In this document: in pieces, positions 47,298 through 57,436 of the stretch
Layout of the letters: every line of letters begins with the position of its first letter
How positions within the stretch are numbered: the first letter of the stretch is position 1
Assembly: GCF_004341845.1 (NCBI RefSeq)
Contig: NZ_SLVB01000002.1
Coordinates: 1 to 64,000 of the forward strand
Direction: 5' to 3'
Source: Novosphingobium sp. PhB165
GTDB taxonomy: Bacteria > Pseudomonadota > Alphaproteobacteria > Sphingomonadales > Sphingomonadaceae
DNA length: 64,000 nucleotides
The notes under the pieces: generated by a model
Told to the model about the DNA's origin: nothing
Seen by the model: only the letters and a program-made list of their open reading frames with translations
Database searches by the model: none
Program-made: the position numbers and the translations under genes

Positions 47298-48998
47298 ATG
47301 TCCCGAACCGTAGCCGAATTGCTGGTCGATACACTTGCGCAACTGGGCGTTCGCCACGTGTTCGGCGTGGTCGGTGACGCTCTCAATCCCTTCACCCATG
47401 CGCTGGATGCGGAGGACGCGATCGACTGGATCGGCGTCCGTCATGAGGAAGGCGGGGCGCTTGCGGCCACCGGGCAAGCGAAACTGACCGGACGCCTTGG
47501 CGTGTGCTGCGGGACGACCGGCCCGGGCGGCAACCACCTCGTCGCCGGTCTGTACGAGGCGCGCAAGGACCATGCGCCGGTGCTGGCCATCACGGGCGGC
47601 GTTCCGGCGGAGAAGCGGGGGACCGACTATCTTCAGGAAGACGATCCGGCCCTGCTGTTTCGCGACGTTGCCGTCTATAGCCAGATGATCAGCGCGCCGG
47701 AACAGGCACCCGCCGTCATCCGCGAAGCCATTGCCGCCGCTTATGCCGAACGCGGTGTCGCTCATATCAACGTGCCGCCGGAGGTCTTTGCCGCAAAGAT
47801 CGGGGGAGATGTGGCGAGCATGGCCGTCCTGCGGCCCCGGCCGGAAATTGCCCCGGCTCAGGCCGACGTGGCCGAAGCTGCCCGAATGATCGGCGAGGCG
47901 AAGACCGTGGCCGTCTTCTGCGGACAGGGCTGCCATGGCGCGGGAGACGAACTCGAACAGCTTGCCGACAGGCTGAAAGCCCCGCTCATGCACACGTTCC
48001 GGGGAAAGGCCATTCTTCCCTTCGATAATCCCTGTTGGATCGGCGGCGTGGGTCTGATCGGTTCGAAGGCAGGTGTGGACGCCATCAACGAGGCGGACCT
48101 GCTTCTCATGCTGGGCACCGATTATCCCTATTCCGAATTCCTTCCCAAACATGGCCGGGTAATCCAGATCGACGAACGCGCGCTGGCCCTTGGAAGGCGT
48201 GCGCCGGTGGCGCTGGGCATCGTAGGCTCCGTGCGCCCGGCATTATCGATGTTGCTGGAGCTTCTTCCCGCCCGCTCGGACGCCGCTTTCCTCGAAAAGG
48301 CGCAGACCGCCCGTAACGAATGGAACGCCATGCTGGACAAGCGGGCCGATATCGCGCGCACCCCGGGCAAGCTCCACCCGCCCGCACTGGCGCGGGCGAT
48401 CAGCAATCACGCTGCCGACGATGCGATCATCGTCACCGACACCGGCGAAGTGACGCTTTGGGCGGCAAACTGGTGGCGGCAGAGCGGCCGGCAGCAGAAC
48501 ACCGGCTCCTTCAACAACGCGGCGGTCGGCACGGGTCTGGGCCTTGCCAACGGCGCGCAACTGCTGGACCGTTCCAGACAGGTGATCGCCCATGTCGGCG
48601 ATGGGGGCATGACGATGCTGCTCGGCGAGTTCATGACCAGCGTCGAGCATCAATTGCCGGTCAAGATCGTGGTCTACGACAATGCCGAATGGGGCCTCGT
48701 CCATCTCGAAATGGAGGTAGCCGCACTGCCCGCGGCCAAGGGCACGACGTTTCCGAACGTCGATTTCGCCGCCTTTGCCCGGGCATGTGGCGCGCAGGGT
48801 TTCACGGTTCGCGATCCCGCGCATCTCGATACGACGGTTGCGCAGTTCCTTGCCGCGCCGGGCCCGGCCATCCTTCACGCGATCGTCGATCCGGACGAAC
48901 TGCCCACCATGCCGCACATCGATCCTGCGCAGGTTCTGCGCTTCGGCATAGCCAAAGTCCGCGAGGCCTGGCGCAGCGTTCGCAGTCCGGAGACCTGA
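47298..48998 (+). CDS. ThDP-dependent pyruvate dehydrogenase/oxidase-like enzyme
   Basis: A 566-residue enzyme of the PoxB/pyruvate oxidase group. The N-terminal Pyr domain has HVFGVVGDALNPF and the ThDP-activating Glu in RHEEGGALA (about residue 50). The C-terminal PP domain has the Mg/ThDP motif GDGGMTML ending in YDNAEWG (from about residue 434). The middle domain would bind FAD if it is a true PoxB. It decarboxylates pyruvate to acetate with quinone or oxygen. GAGAGAG precedes the ATG. It is a single gene, followed by a terminator-like hairpin at 49163. Confidence 0.88.
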   Translation: MSRTVAELLVDTLAQLGVRHVFGVVGDALNPFTHALDAEDAIDWIGVRHEEGGALAATGQAKLTGRLGVCCGTTGPGGNHLVAGLYEARKDHAPVLAITGGVPAEKRGTDYLQEDDPALLFRDVAVYSQMISAPEQAPAVIREAIAAAYAERGVAHINVPPEVFAAKIGGDVASMAVLRPRPEIAPAQADVAEAARMIGEAKTVAVFCGQGCHGAGDELEQLADRLKAPLMHTFRGKAILPFDNPCWIGGVGLIGSKAGVDAINEADLLLMLGTDYPYSEFLPKHGRVIQIDERALALGRRAPVALGIVGSVRPALSMLLELLPARSDAAFLEKAQTARNEWNAMLDKRADIARTPGKLHPPALARAISNHAADDAIIVTDTGEVTLWAANWWRQSGRQQNTGSFNNAAVGTGLGLANGAQLLDRSRQVIAHVGDGGMTMLLGEFMTSVEHQLPVKIVVYDNAEWGLVHLEMEVAALPAAKGTTFPNVDFAAFARACGAQGFTVRDPAHLDTTVAQFLAAPGPAILHAIVDPDELPTMPHIDPAQVLRFGIAKVREAWRSVRSPET

Positions 48999-49162
48999 TC
49001 GCAGGCAGCCTGACAAGGTCCGGAACTGGATGTGCCGAACTTAACTATCAAGCTGTACTACGATCAGGCATACGCTACCCACTACGCCCATCAGGCAGCG
49101 GGCCGTACGGTCATCGGTACGGTCAGCTTCAAATATTGATCGGACCTGCAATTTTGAATCGG

Positions 49163-49191
49163 CAAGGCCTGCCCTCGAAGGGCGGGCCTTG
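49163..49191 (+). terminator. hairpin downstream of PoxB-like gene
   Basis: CAAGGCCTGCCC (49163-49174) pairs with GGGCGGGCCTTG (49180-49191), one wobble, loop TCGAA. It lies 165 bp after the stop codon; no T-run follows, so it could also be a stabilising structure. Confidence 0.55.
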
Positions 49192-49349
49192 TCACGTGTG
49201 CCGGATTAATGATGTGCGCGTGGATGTCTGCTCGGTGTAAGCGTTACTGCGCCGAAATTACCGACAAATCGGTCGATGGGGGGCAGCCCACCGGACGGAC
49301 CTACAGAACATTCTCTCCAAATCGCCGCATCGACCAAGGCGCCTGTCGC

Positions 49350-49380
49350 TTCCCAACTTCGGGAGATCCCCATTTGGGAA
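49350..49380. promoter_or_regulatory. inverted repeat before SDR gene
   Basis: TTCCCAA (49350-49356) and TTGGGAA (49374-49380) are perfect 7-bp arms 24 bp apart centre to centre, 55 bp before the SDR start. It is a possible regulator site; the palindrome near the TonB receptor has a different sequence. Confidence 0.3.
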
Positions 49381-49435
49381 TGGAATGGCGACCCGCGTCG
49401 TGATGTTTGCGAGCGAACGACTGGGAGAGAGATGA

Positions 49436-50242
49436 ATGGACCTGAATCTGTCAGGGCGACGTGCGCTGGTCACGGGCAGCAGTAGCGGGATCGGCGAGGC
49501 CATTGCCCGCATGTTGGCTGAGGAAGGAGCGCACGTTGTCGTACACGGGCGCAACCGCGAGCGCGCGGAAGCAGTTGCCACCGCGATCGGTGCGGCTGGC
49601 GTCGCCATCGGCGAGCTTGCCGATGACGGCGGGGCGCAATCCGTCCACGCGGCGGCGGTGGCAGCGCTCGGCGGTAATGTCGAAATCTTGATAAACAACG
49701 CCGGTGGCAATTCGGAAGGCAACTCGTCCAAGGCTCCGGTGGAGATCGACGCGGCGGACTTCCTGTCCAATTACCGCGCGAACACCATGGGCGCGGTGCA
49801 GCTGTGTCAGCTCTGTGTGCCCGATATGGTGGCGAACCGCTTCGGACGGATTGTCAACGTATCGAGCGCGGTGGCTATGCAGCCCAACTACATGGGCGCA
49901 GACTATTCTGCTGCCAAGGCCGCACTGAACAACTTCACCGTAAGCCTTGCAGGCTCGCTGCGCGGGGTAGGGGTAACGGCCAATGTCCTGACACCTGGCA
50001 TCATCATGGTCGATGGCCTGTTGCGCTTCGGACGCGAAAAATTTGGCGACCCCGACATGAGTTTCGAGGATGTCTGCCAACGTTTCGGCGAGGCGCAGGT
50101 GTTCGAGATCCCGCCTGTCGGGCGTGTCGGCAAGCCAACCGAACTGGCCATGGTGGCATGCCTGCTCGCCAGTCCGCTGTCCGGTTTCATCACCGGCGCC
50201 AATTACCGTGTCGATGGCGGCCAGAGCCGTGGCCTGAACTGA
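49436..50242 (+). CDS. short-chain dehydrogenase/reductase
   Basis: A 268-residue classical SDR with TGSSSGIG, INNAGGN, Ser in VSSAVA and Tyr-x3-Lys in YSAAKAALNN, ending FITGANYRVDGGQSRG. GGGAGAGA precedes the ATG. The DapB-like dehydrogenase gene follows 13 bp later, so the two form an operon. The convergent TetR gene and TonB receptor beyond suggest a catabolic unit for an imported compound. The substrate is unknown. Confidence 0.9.
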   Translation: MDLNLSGRRALVTGSSSGIGEAIARMLAEEGAHVVVHGRNRERAEAVATAIGAAGVAIGELADDGGAQSVHAAAVAALGGNVEILINNAGGNSEGNSSKAPVEIDAADFLSNYRANTMGAVQLCQLCVPDMVANRFGRIVNVSSAVAMQPNYMGADYSAAKAALNNFTVSLAGSLRGVGVTANVLTPGIIMVDGLLRFGREKFGDPDMSFEDVCQRFGEAQVFEIPPVGRVGKPTELAMVACLLASPLSGFITGANYRVDGGQSRGLN

Positions 50243-50255
50243 GGATAGCAGTACC

Positions 50256-51308
50256 ATGACAGAACAGACCTATCGCGTCATCCAATGGGCCACCGGCACG
50301 GTCGGCAGCGCAGCGCTCAAATATTTCATCGAGAACCCGGTCATCGATCTGGTCGGCGTCTACGTCACCAATCCGGAAAAGGTCGGCAAGGACGCTGGCG
50401 AGTTGGTCGGCCTGCCCAGCACGGGCATCAAGGCAACCAGCGATATCGATGCGATCCTGGCGATGGAGGCGGACTGCGTCCTGTTTGCGCCCAGCATGAT
50501 GACGCCGCCACTGGAGCAGGTGTGCCAGTTGCTTGCTTCGGGCAAGAATGTCGTTTCACCGGCGGGCCCGTTCCTGCCCAACAAGTGGCTTCCGGAGGAA
50601 ACCGCGCGTATCGAGGCAGCCTGCCGTGAGGGTAATGTCTCTTTCCACGGCTGCGGCATCCACCCTGGATTCTCGGGCGACATCCTTCCGCTGACGCTGG
50701 CCCGTCTCATGAGCCGGGTCGATTGCATCGAGGTGTCGGAGATCATCGACAAGGTGCGCAACCCGATGATCTATACCGAGATCATGGGCTTCGGTGCCGA
50801 CCCTGAGGAATTGCTGGCAAATCCCCGGCGTTCGCCCGAGACCTACAAGCACTTCTACTCCAGCATGGCGATGATTGCCGAAGGGCTGGGCAAGGAGATC
50901 GAGAAAGTCACCGTCAAGTTCGAGGTCGCCAAGGCGCTGAAGGACATTCAGCACCTCTACGGCGAGGTGAAGGCGGGCACTGTGGGCGGCCAGCATTACG
51001 AGTGGACCGCCTGGTGTGAGGGTGCACCGCTGATCGTGTATCATTTCTACTGGCAGCTTGGCGAAGACCTCGATCCGGTATGGGAACAGGGCGAGGCCAA
51101 GTACCGCGTGCGGATAAAGGGCGAGCCGCCGCTCGAATGCCACTTGATGGCGATGGAGGAAGAGGACGGACGCCATCCGTTCCTCGGTTTGCCCTGGACA
51201 GGGCTGGTCGGCTGTACCGCCGTGCCCGCTGTATGCGATGCGGCGCCGGGGATCGTGACGCATCTGGATCTTGGTGTCGTGCAGCCAAAGGGTCTGGTAC
51301 GGCGGTGA
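50256..51308 (+). CDS. dihydrodipicolinate reductase-like NAD(P)H dehydrogenase
   Basis: A 350-residue oxidoreductase. VIQWATGTVGSAALKYFIEN is the Rossmann loop of the DapB-related family that includes 2,4-diaminopentanoate dehydrogenase. VSFHGCGIHPGFSGDILPL is the family active-site region, and the C-terminal domain provides dimer contacts. It lacks features of true DapB (which is about 270 residues), so lysine biosynthesis is unlikely. Similar proteins are often near steroid and terpenoid degradation genes, an association I know only generally. AGGA lies upstream of the ATG; it follows the SDR by 13 bp. Confidence 0.84.
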   Translation: MTEQTYRVIQWATGTVGSAALKYFIENPVIDLVGVYVTNPEKVGKDAGELVGLPSTGIKATSDIDAILAMEADCVLFAPSMMTPPLEQVCQLLASGKNVVSPAGPFLPNKWLPEETARIEAACREGNVSFHGCGIHPGFSGDILPLTLARLMSRVDCIEVSEIIDKVRNPMIYTEIMGFGADPEELLANPRRSPETYKHFYSSMAMIAEGLGKEIEKVTVKFEVAKALKDIQHLYGEVKAGTVGGQHYEWTAWCEGAPLIVYHFYWQLGEDLDPVWEQGEAKYRVRIKGEPPLECHLMAMEEEDGRHPFLGLPWTGLVGCTAVPAVCDAAPGIVTHLDLGVVQPKGLVRR

Positions 51309-51386
51309 GACTGCACTGATCTCGCAATTGCAAGCCGCCAAAACCGGCGCGGGCAATGGCGTTGCTATTGCCCCTTTGGTTCGACG

Positions 51387-52007
51387 CTAATTTTCGTCAT
51401 CGGGCTGGGGTAATTGCAGGCTGATCGCCGCTGCAAATTGGGCCGCGAGATCAAAGTTCATGTGTTCGCGTAGCCATTGCGCCGTCAGGCCGTCCATCAG
51501 CGCCAGCAGGTGCCGCGCCGTGGTCTGTGGATCCTGACAGAAGTGTTCGAGCGCAAGCGCCATCCGCCTTTGCCGCATGGCTTCGCGCGTATTGAAGTAG
51601 TTATGCGCTGGGTGACTTGCACATAGAGTCTCGGCCTGCAGCATCACGTGCATGCGGACCATTTCGACATCGGCAATCTCGCGTTCGACGCTCTTCTTGA
51701 GCGATTCGATGAACGTTGCACGGTCATACCATCCCACTGTCGCTGCCTTGCGGCGGGCAACCCAGTTCTTCATGTCAAGCTGGTGCCGCTTGGTACGGTC
51801 ATCCAGCAAATCGATCAGAATCTGCTCCTTGCTGCTGAAGTGATGAAGCAGGCCAGCTTTCGTGAGAGAGCAGCGGTCAGCAAGTTCCTGAATGGAAAAG
51901 CCGTTGTAGCCCCGCTCGCCGATGAGACGCTGGGCTTCATCCATGATTTGTACCCGGCGGACCCCGCCGTCCACCCGTACAACCTTGCGATCCGATTTCT
52001 TTTCCAT
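51387..52007 (-). CDS. TetR-family repressor
   Basis: A 206-residue regulator with the N-terminal helix-turn-helix NGFSIQELADRCSLTKAGLL followed by HHFSSKEQILIDLL, the TetR signature, and a helical ligand domain. ATG 52007 follows GAGG. It lies on the same strand as and just downstream of the TonB receptor, separated by a strong terminator, and convergent to the SDR/DapB-like pair. It probably represses the receptor and perhaps the dehydrogenases; the near-perfect palindrome at 55008-55029 is a candidate site. Confidence 0.9.
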   Translation of the reverse strand: MEKKSDRKVVRVDGGVRRVQIMDEAQRLIGERGYNGFSIQELADRCSLTKAGLLHHFSSKEQILIDLLDDRTKRHQLDMKNWVARRKAATVGWYDRATFIESLKKSVEREIADVEMVRMHVMLQAETLCASHPAHNYFNTREAMRQRRMALALEHFCQDPQTTARHLLALMDGLTAQWLREHMNFDLAAQFAAAISLQLPQPDDEN

Positions 52008-52016
52008 TGTGCCTCG

Positions 52017-52059
52017 AAAAAAAGAGCGCCCGCCCAATAGAACTGTCGGACGGGCGCTC
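52017..52059 (-). terminator. Rho-independent terminator of TonB receptor gene
   Basis: On the minus strand GAGCGCCCG-TCC pairs with GGGCGGGCGCTC (arms at 52048-52059 and 52024-52035), followed by seven T (52023-52017). It begins 23 bp after the receptor stop and ends 10 bp before the TetR start codon, so TetR needs its own promoter or readthrough. Confidence 0.88.
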
Positions 52060-52081
52060 GGCAATATTTTATTGCAAGGTC

Positions 52082-54880
52082 TTAAAACTTCTTCGACAAG
52101 CCCAGCTGAACCATGCGGCCCAGAGTGAAGGTGTTGCCCGGAAGGTAGCCGGGCTGCCCGGCATCGAGGTATACCGGCGGCTCTTCGTCGAAGATGTTGT
52201 TGAAGTTCAAAGTCACGCTCAGGTCATTCGCCAAGCCACTACCCTTGAAGTCGTAACCGAAGTAAAGGTTGACGATGTTGAAGTCTGAAACCCTCTTCTG
52301 ACCGGCCACATTCGCGCTACGTGTGTAGCCCGGTGTGAGATTCCAGGTTGCCTGGGCGCGGAACTGGCCCATCGTTGTGCCAAGATTGGTCGAAATCTGG
52401 TACTTCGAAGTATCATACTGGAGCACATCGAACCAGGCGATCCCGGGACGGGACTGGTTCTTTTGCGTAAGGCGATAGTTTCCGGCGACACGGCCATCGA
52501 TCGATCCCCAGCTGGTGTCAAAGTCGAAGTTGGCCGAAAAATCGATCCCGGACAATTTCGTGCGGCCCAGGTTCTGGGCACGCGTATCAAGCAGGACCTG
52601 AACTGGCGTCGTGGATCCGCCCGCGCCGAGAAGGAGCGCCTGGCTCGTCGAGGTCGGGTTTGCGAGTGCAACTCCGACACCCGCCGCAGGGATAGTGGCG
52701 AGGATCCGCGCAACCTGTTCGCCCGAGGGCTGGAACAACCAAAGATCGGGGTAACCCATGTAGAAGTCAGTCAAGTTGGACCCGCTGACCGGACGCCCAA
52801 TCGTTCCCTTGAGGTCTATACTGTAATAGCTGGCGCTAAGCGTGACCCTGTCGATCGGCCGGAAGTCGAAACCTGCTGACCAGTTGGTGGCCTTCTGCGG
52901 CTGGAGACCGGGAACCGCGCCGTTGAGGTAGATGCCCGCAGCGGTTGCCGACGCACATGCCGGAAGGCCGGACACGCCGCAAACGCCCGGAGTGGGCGGC
53001 GGAAACTGAAGGAACGCGCCCGGGATCTGCTGGGCAATCGACGAATAGACCCCCAATTGGTCTGCCGGCGTGGCGGCGTTGAACGACTTGCCCCAGTTTG
53101 CCCTCAGGGTCAGGCTGTTGAACGGTTCGAAAGTGATACCGAATTTCGGATTGAAGGTGTCTCCGAAGTCATTGTACTTGTCGTAGCGGGCCGATGCGGC
53201 AACGACGAGCGACATGTCATTGTCGCCGCCGCCAAGGACCGGGACCTGCAGTTCGCCGAACAGCGATTTGACGGTCTGGGTATAGGATCTTGGCGGCAGC
53301 AGCGTATAGGTGGTCACGTTGGTCGTGCGCTGGCGCATCGTATCGGTCGAATATTCCGCGCCGAGGGCCGCGCGCAGATCGCCTGCCGGCAGCGAGACGA
53401 TCGGCCCGTCGAGAATGGCGCGGAAATTGGCGTACTCATTCCGGCCAATTCCCACGTCGTAACCGACAATGCTATCCAGCACGGATTGGCTGGTCGCCCC
53501 CACGTTGTATGGGTTCAAAGCACCGGTGTTGGCGGCATTTTGCAATTGCGAGTTGCCGCGGGCATTCACGAGCTGCGCGTTCTCGTAATCGACTGTGCCC
53601 CTGCCGTAGTTCGCCAGCGCGCGCAATTGCCAGTCGTGGCCGAATTTCCAGGTTAACTGCGGTGTGACGTTCCACGTATCGAGGTTGGTATTCTGCGTGC
53701 TGGACCGCGCGCCCAAGGCATCTGCAAGGCTGAAGCGGACCGTCTGAGCCATGCCGAAATTGGGGTCTCCCACCGGCAGGGGGTGATAATTCGGGTTCGA
53801 GGGCGCGAGCGTGACCATCGATTCCGCGCCCGTGCCCAGCTGGCCGTTGCCCAATGTACCGTTGTTTCCGCGAATTTGGCGATTTGCGTAATAGAACTTC
53901 AGGTCAACTTGCAGATTGTCATCCAGTTTTTGCATCAGGCTGGCAAAAACGTTGTGCGCTTTGACGCTCGGATAAATGGCAACGTCTTGCGCATAGTCGC
54001 AAGTGATGGGGCCGCCGACTGCCAGATTGGCGCCGTTCATGATATAGTTACGGGCAGCGGCTCCCGATCCTGCCGAGACGTTGACGCCTTCAGCGCAGTT
54101 GCGGCCGGTCGGAATGCCCGTCAGCGGATCGATGCGATGGACATAGTCGCGGTCGGAGCCAAACAGTGCGTCGTTCTGCGAATAGCGATAGGCGATATAG
54201 GCCGAACCGGAACCCCAGTCCTTGCCCGCGATGCCGCCCGCCTGATACGAGGTGTAGCTGTCTCCGATGCCGACCTTGGCATCGAGCTGAACGCCGTCAT
54301 AGCGGCTACGCGTCATGAAGTTGATGACGCCGCCCAGCGCGTCTGAACCGTAAACGGCCGAACCGCCGTCGGTCATGGCTTCGACCCGTTCGATCACCAG
54401 CGGTGCAATGAAGTCGGGGTCGACCGCAAGCTGGTTGATGCCAAGAGGCGTTACGCGATGGCCGTCAAGCAGGACGAGCGTCTGCGCGCCGCCGCTCGTA
54501 TTCGCGCCGGGCAGGTTGCGCAGGTTCGGGCGAGCGATGGAAGTGCTGCCATTCGAGCCCGCGACGCCGGACACACCCGATTGCACCGAGTTGAAGAAGT
54601 TGCCCACTGTCGGAAGGCTGGAAAGCAGCCCGTTGGCGGTTGCCGCGCCGGTTGCTTTGGCTTGCGCGTCGGTAATGCCGATGACGTTGGAGCCGGCCGG
54701 GGCAATGCCGCGGATGAGCGTGCCGGTGACCACGATTTCGGTTTCGCGGGACGCGGCAGGCTGGTCGCCCTGGTGCCCCTCGTTCGATTGATCGGCAGAT
54801 TGAGCCACAGCCATAGCGGGCAGCAGCGCAATAATCGCGACGCTCGCGCGCGCGCAATTCTTCAGTCGTGAAGATTTCAT
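52082..54880 (-). CDS. TonB-dependent outer-membrane receptor
   Basis: A 932-residue receptor. MKSSRLKNCARASVAIIALL begins a signal peptide ending near AVAQ. ETEIVVTGTLIRG is the start of the plug (TonB-box-like), with GGAQTLVLLDGHRV and VERVEAMTDGGSAVYGSDALGG in the plug. The barrel ends in the expected aromatic residue, LGLSKKF. It imports a bulky compound across the outer membrane. ATG 54880 has GAGAGGG 6 bases upstream. Its terminator is clear. Neighbouring TetR and SDR genes suggest a specific inducible substrate rather than iron. Confidence 0.94.
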   Translation of the reverse strand: MKSSRLKNCARASVAIIALLPAMAVAQSADQSNEGHQGDQPAASRETEIVVTGTLIRGIAPAGSNVIGITDAQAKATGAATANGLLSSLPTVGNFFNSVQSGVSGVAGSNGSTSIARPNLRNLPGANTSGGAQTLVLLDGHRVTPLGINQLAVDPDFIAPLVIERVEAMTDGGSAVYGSDALGGVINFMTRSRYDGVQLDAKVGIGDSYTSYQAGGIAGKDWGSGSAYIAYRYSQNDALFGSDRDYVHRIDPLTGIPTGRNCAEGVNVSAGSGAAARNYIMNGANLAVGGPITCDYAQDVAIYPSVKAHNVFASLMQKLDDNLQVDLKFYYANRQIRGNNGTLGNGQLGTGAESMVTLAPSNPNYHPLPVGDPNFGMAQTVRFSLADALGARSSTQNTNLDTWNVTPQLTWKFGHDWQLRALANYGRGTVDYENAQLVNARGNSQLQNAANTGALNPYNVGATSQSVLDSIVGYDVGIGRNEYANFRAILDGPIVSLPAGDLRAALGAEYSTDTMRQRTTNVTTYTLLPPRSYTQTVKSLFGELQVPVLGGGDNDMSLVVAASARYDKYNDFGDTFNPKFGITFEPFNSLTLRANWGKSFNAATPADQLGVYSSIAQQIPGAFLQFPPPTPGVCGVSGLPACASATAAGIYLNGAVPGLQPQKATNWSAGFDFRPIDRVTLSASYYSIDLKGTIGRPVSGSNLTDFYMGYPDLWLFQPSGEQVARILATIPAAGVGVALANPTSTSQALLLGAGGSTTPVQVLLDTRAQNLGRTKLSGIDFSANFDFDTSWGSIDGRVAGNYRLTQKNQSRPGIAWFDVLQYDTSKYQISTNLGTTMGQFRAQATWNLTPGYTRSANVAGQKRVSDFNIVNLYFGYDFKGSGLANDLSVTLNFNNIFDEEPPVYLDAGQPGYLPGNTFTLGRMVQLGLSKKF

Positions 54881-55007
54881 AATCATCCCTCTCCCGGTTT
54901 TTTTATATATTTCACGGGCAGGTGGGCTGAACGGATTCCCCCCTAATACTCAGGCTTTTTGTTTGAGTTGAATGACGGATTTAACTTGGAGAAATCGCAG
55001 TAGTCGC

Positions 55008-55029
55008 ACCTACCATCCGGATGGTTGGT
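55008..55029. promoter_or_regulatory. candidate TetR operator
   Basis: ACCATCCGGATGGT at 55012-55025 is a perfect 14-bp palindrome that extends to ACC and GGT outside a single mismatch, 22 bp in all. It lies about 130 bp upstream of the TonB receptor start. Length and symmetry fit a TetR dimer, but other regulators are possible. Confidence 0.5.
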
Positions 55030-55175
55030 TCATGGTAAAATTGCGTCAAGTCAATCTGCGCATTCTGGCTTTCAGGGGCAATTTGATTGCTCTCACAGTC
55101 AAAATTTCGGGCAACGGTAGTGCCTGGGTGAGGGCGGGGTGCTTGCCGCGGGACGATCTATGCCGGGCGCGGACC

Positions 55176-55204
55176 GGGCGCGCAGGGGTGTGCGCCCCGT
55201 TTTT
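55176..55204 (+). terminator. orphan forward Rho-independent terminator
   Basis: GGGCGCGCA (55176-55184) pairs with TGTGCGCCC (55189-55197), one wobble, loop GGGG, then CG and TTTTT (55200-55204). No coding gene on the plus strand precedes it; the TonB receptor runs the other way. It may end a small RNA. Confidence 0.6.
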
Positions 55205-55297
55205 GATTCTCGCCGCCGGTGCGGATCTTTGCCCATCGGGAGGTCGGAGGTATCCTCACGTCTATGCGGCTCTAAACCGCCGCTCGAACGGAGCAAG

Positions 55298-55339
55298 GGC
55301 ACGGCGAAGTCGGCGCTGATTGACCGACTTCGCCGTGCC
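55298..55339 (-). terminator. 16-bp perfect hairpin after aldo/keto reductase
   Basis: GGCACGGCGAAGTCGG (55298-55313) and CCGACTTCGCCGTGCC (55324-55339) are exactly complementary, loop 10 bases. It starts 5 bases after the stop at 55344 on the minus strand. There is no T-run, but the stem is very stable. Confidence 0.6.
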
Positions 55340-55343
55340 GCGT

Positions 55344-56219
<876 letters not shown>

Positions 56220-56438
56220 CTATCTGGTTCAGCGGTCGCGGGTTCTCGGGAACGAACCTTGCGGATACCGCCATCGGCGACGATCGCGCGACGCCCAATG
56301 GCCCAATCAGAGTCCATCTCCATCCTTCTCGGCTCCAAACGTCCAAGCTCGTTCCACTGGTCGGCGATCAAGATAGGCTGGTGGCGAAGGTACGATTAGT
56401 CTCTATAATCGGCATGTTTCGATAAGCTGGGCTAATCA

Positions 56439-57332
56439 ATGGCAACCGAGAACTATAACGAGCTGGCGGCCTTCGTTGTCGTCGCCAGAGAACTGAGCTT
56501 CACCCGCGCTGCGGCCAAGCTGGGCGTCTCGCAATCGGCCCTGAGCCAGACGATCAGGGGACTGGAGGAGCGTATCGGACTGCGCCTGCTCACCCGGACT
56601 ACCCGCAGTGTGGCACCCACCGAGGCGGGGCGTCGGTTGTTCGATACCTTGGCCCCGCGTTTCGAGGAAATCGAGCAGGAACTCGCCTCCCTCAGCCAGT
56701 TGCGCGACAGGCCTGCTGGATCCATCCGCATTAACGCTGGAGAACATGCCGCCGTTTCGATCCTGCAACCGGCACTTCGCAGGATCGTTCCCGACAACCC
56801 CGATGTTCGCGTGGAGATCATCGTCGATTACGGGCTGACCGACATCGTGGCTCAAGGCTTCGACGCCGGCGTGCGTCTGGGCGACCAGGTTGCAAAGGAC
56901 ATGATCGCCGTTCGGATCGGCCCCGACATGCGCATGGCGGTAGTCGGTTCGCCCGACTATTTCACTCGCCATCCAATCCCCCGCACGCCGCAGGACCTGA
57001 CCGCGCAGAATTGCATCGGCATCCGTCTGCCGACCTATGGCGGCATTTTCCCCTGGGACCTCGACAAGGACGGGCATGAGGTGAACGTGCGCATCGAAGG
57101 CCAGTTGGTCTTCAACAATATCAGCCTGCGCCTCAATTCGGCACTGGACGGGCTGGGGCTTGCCTATCTGCCCGAAGATCAGGTGATGCATCATGTCGAA
57201 GCAGGCCGGCTTGTCCGCGTGATGGAGGACTGGTGCGGTCCGTTCCCCGGCTATCACCTCTATTATCCCAGTCGGCGCCATGCCTCGCCGGCCTTCGCGC
57301 TGCTGGTGGAAACGCTGCGCTATCGCGGATGA
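56439..57332 (+). CDS. LysR-family transcriptional regulator
   Basis: A 297-residue LysR protein. The helix-turn-helix includes LSFTRAAAKLGVSQSALSQT, then GLEERIGLRLLTRTTRSVAPT. The effector domain has PYTGG-like segments and ends with SRRHASPAFALLVETLRYRG. It is of the subgroup often found divergent from reductases. It is divergent from the aldo/keto reductase; the dyad ATCG-N8-CGAT at 56408-56423 just before its start could be its box. A GH92 gene follows 104 bp downstream. Confidence 0.9.
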   Translation: MATENYNELAAFVVVARELSFTRAAAKLGVSQSALSQTIRGLEERIGLRLLTRTTRSVAPTEAGRRLFDTLAPRFEEIEQELASLSQLRDRPAGSIRINAGEHAAVSILQPALRRIVPDNPDVRVEIIVDYGLTDIVAQGFDAGVRLGDQVAKDMIAVRIGPDMRMAVVGSPDYFTRHPIPRTPQDLTAQNCIGIRLPTYGGIFPWDLDKDGHEVNVRIEGQLVFNNISLRLNSALDGLGLAYLPEDQVMHHVEAGRLVRVMEDWCGPFPGYHLYYPSRRHASPAFALLVETLRYRG

Positions 57333-57436
57333 TGGCCAATGGCCGCGATGCCGACGACGATTGCCGTGCTTGAACGCGAAATCCCGCCGATCGGCGGCGG
57401 TTGAACACCTGGGGCTGCTCTGTCTATTCTGGCGCC

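Larger units (their letters stand above)
48999..49435. other. gap between PoxB-like gene and SDR
   Basis: About 440 bp with no convincing gene. It holds a strong terminator hairpin (49163-49191), a smaller GTAC-flanked hairpin near 49107-49126, and an inverted repeat (49350-49380) in front of the SDR. Confidence 0.45.
54881..55343. other. regulatory gap, possible small RNA
   Basis: About 460 bp. The left part (54890-54990) is AT-rich and must hold the receptor promoter. A palindrome lies at 55008-55029. A forward Rho-independent terminator at 55176-55204 has no forward gene before it, so a short + strand RNA ending there is possible. A second, 16-bp hairpin lies at 55298-55339. Confidence 0.45.
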
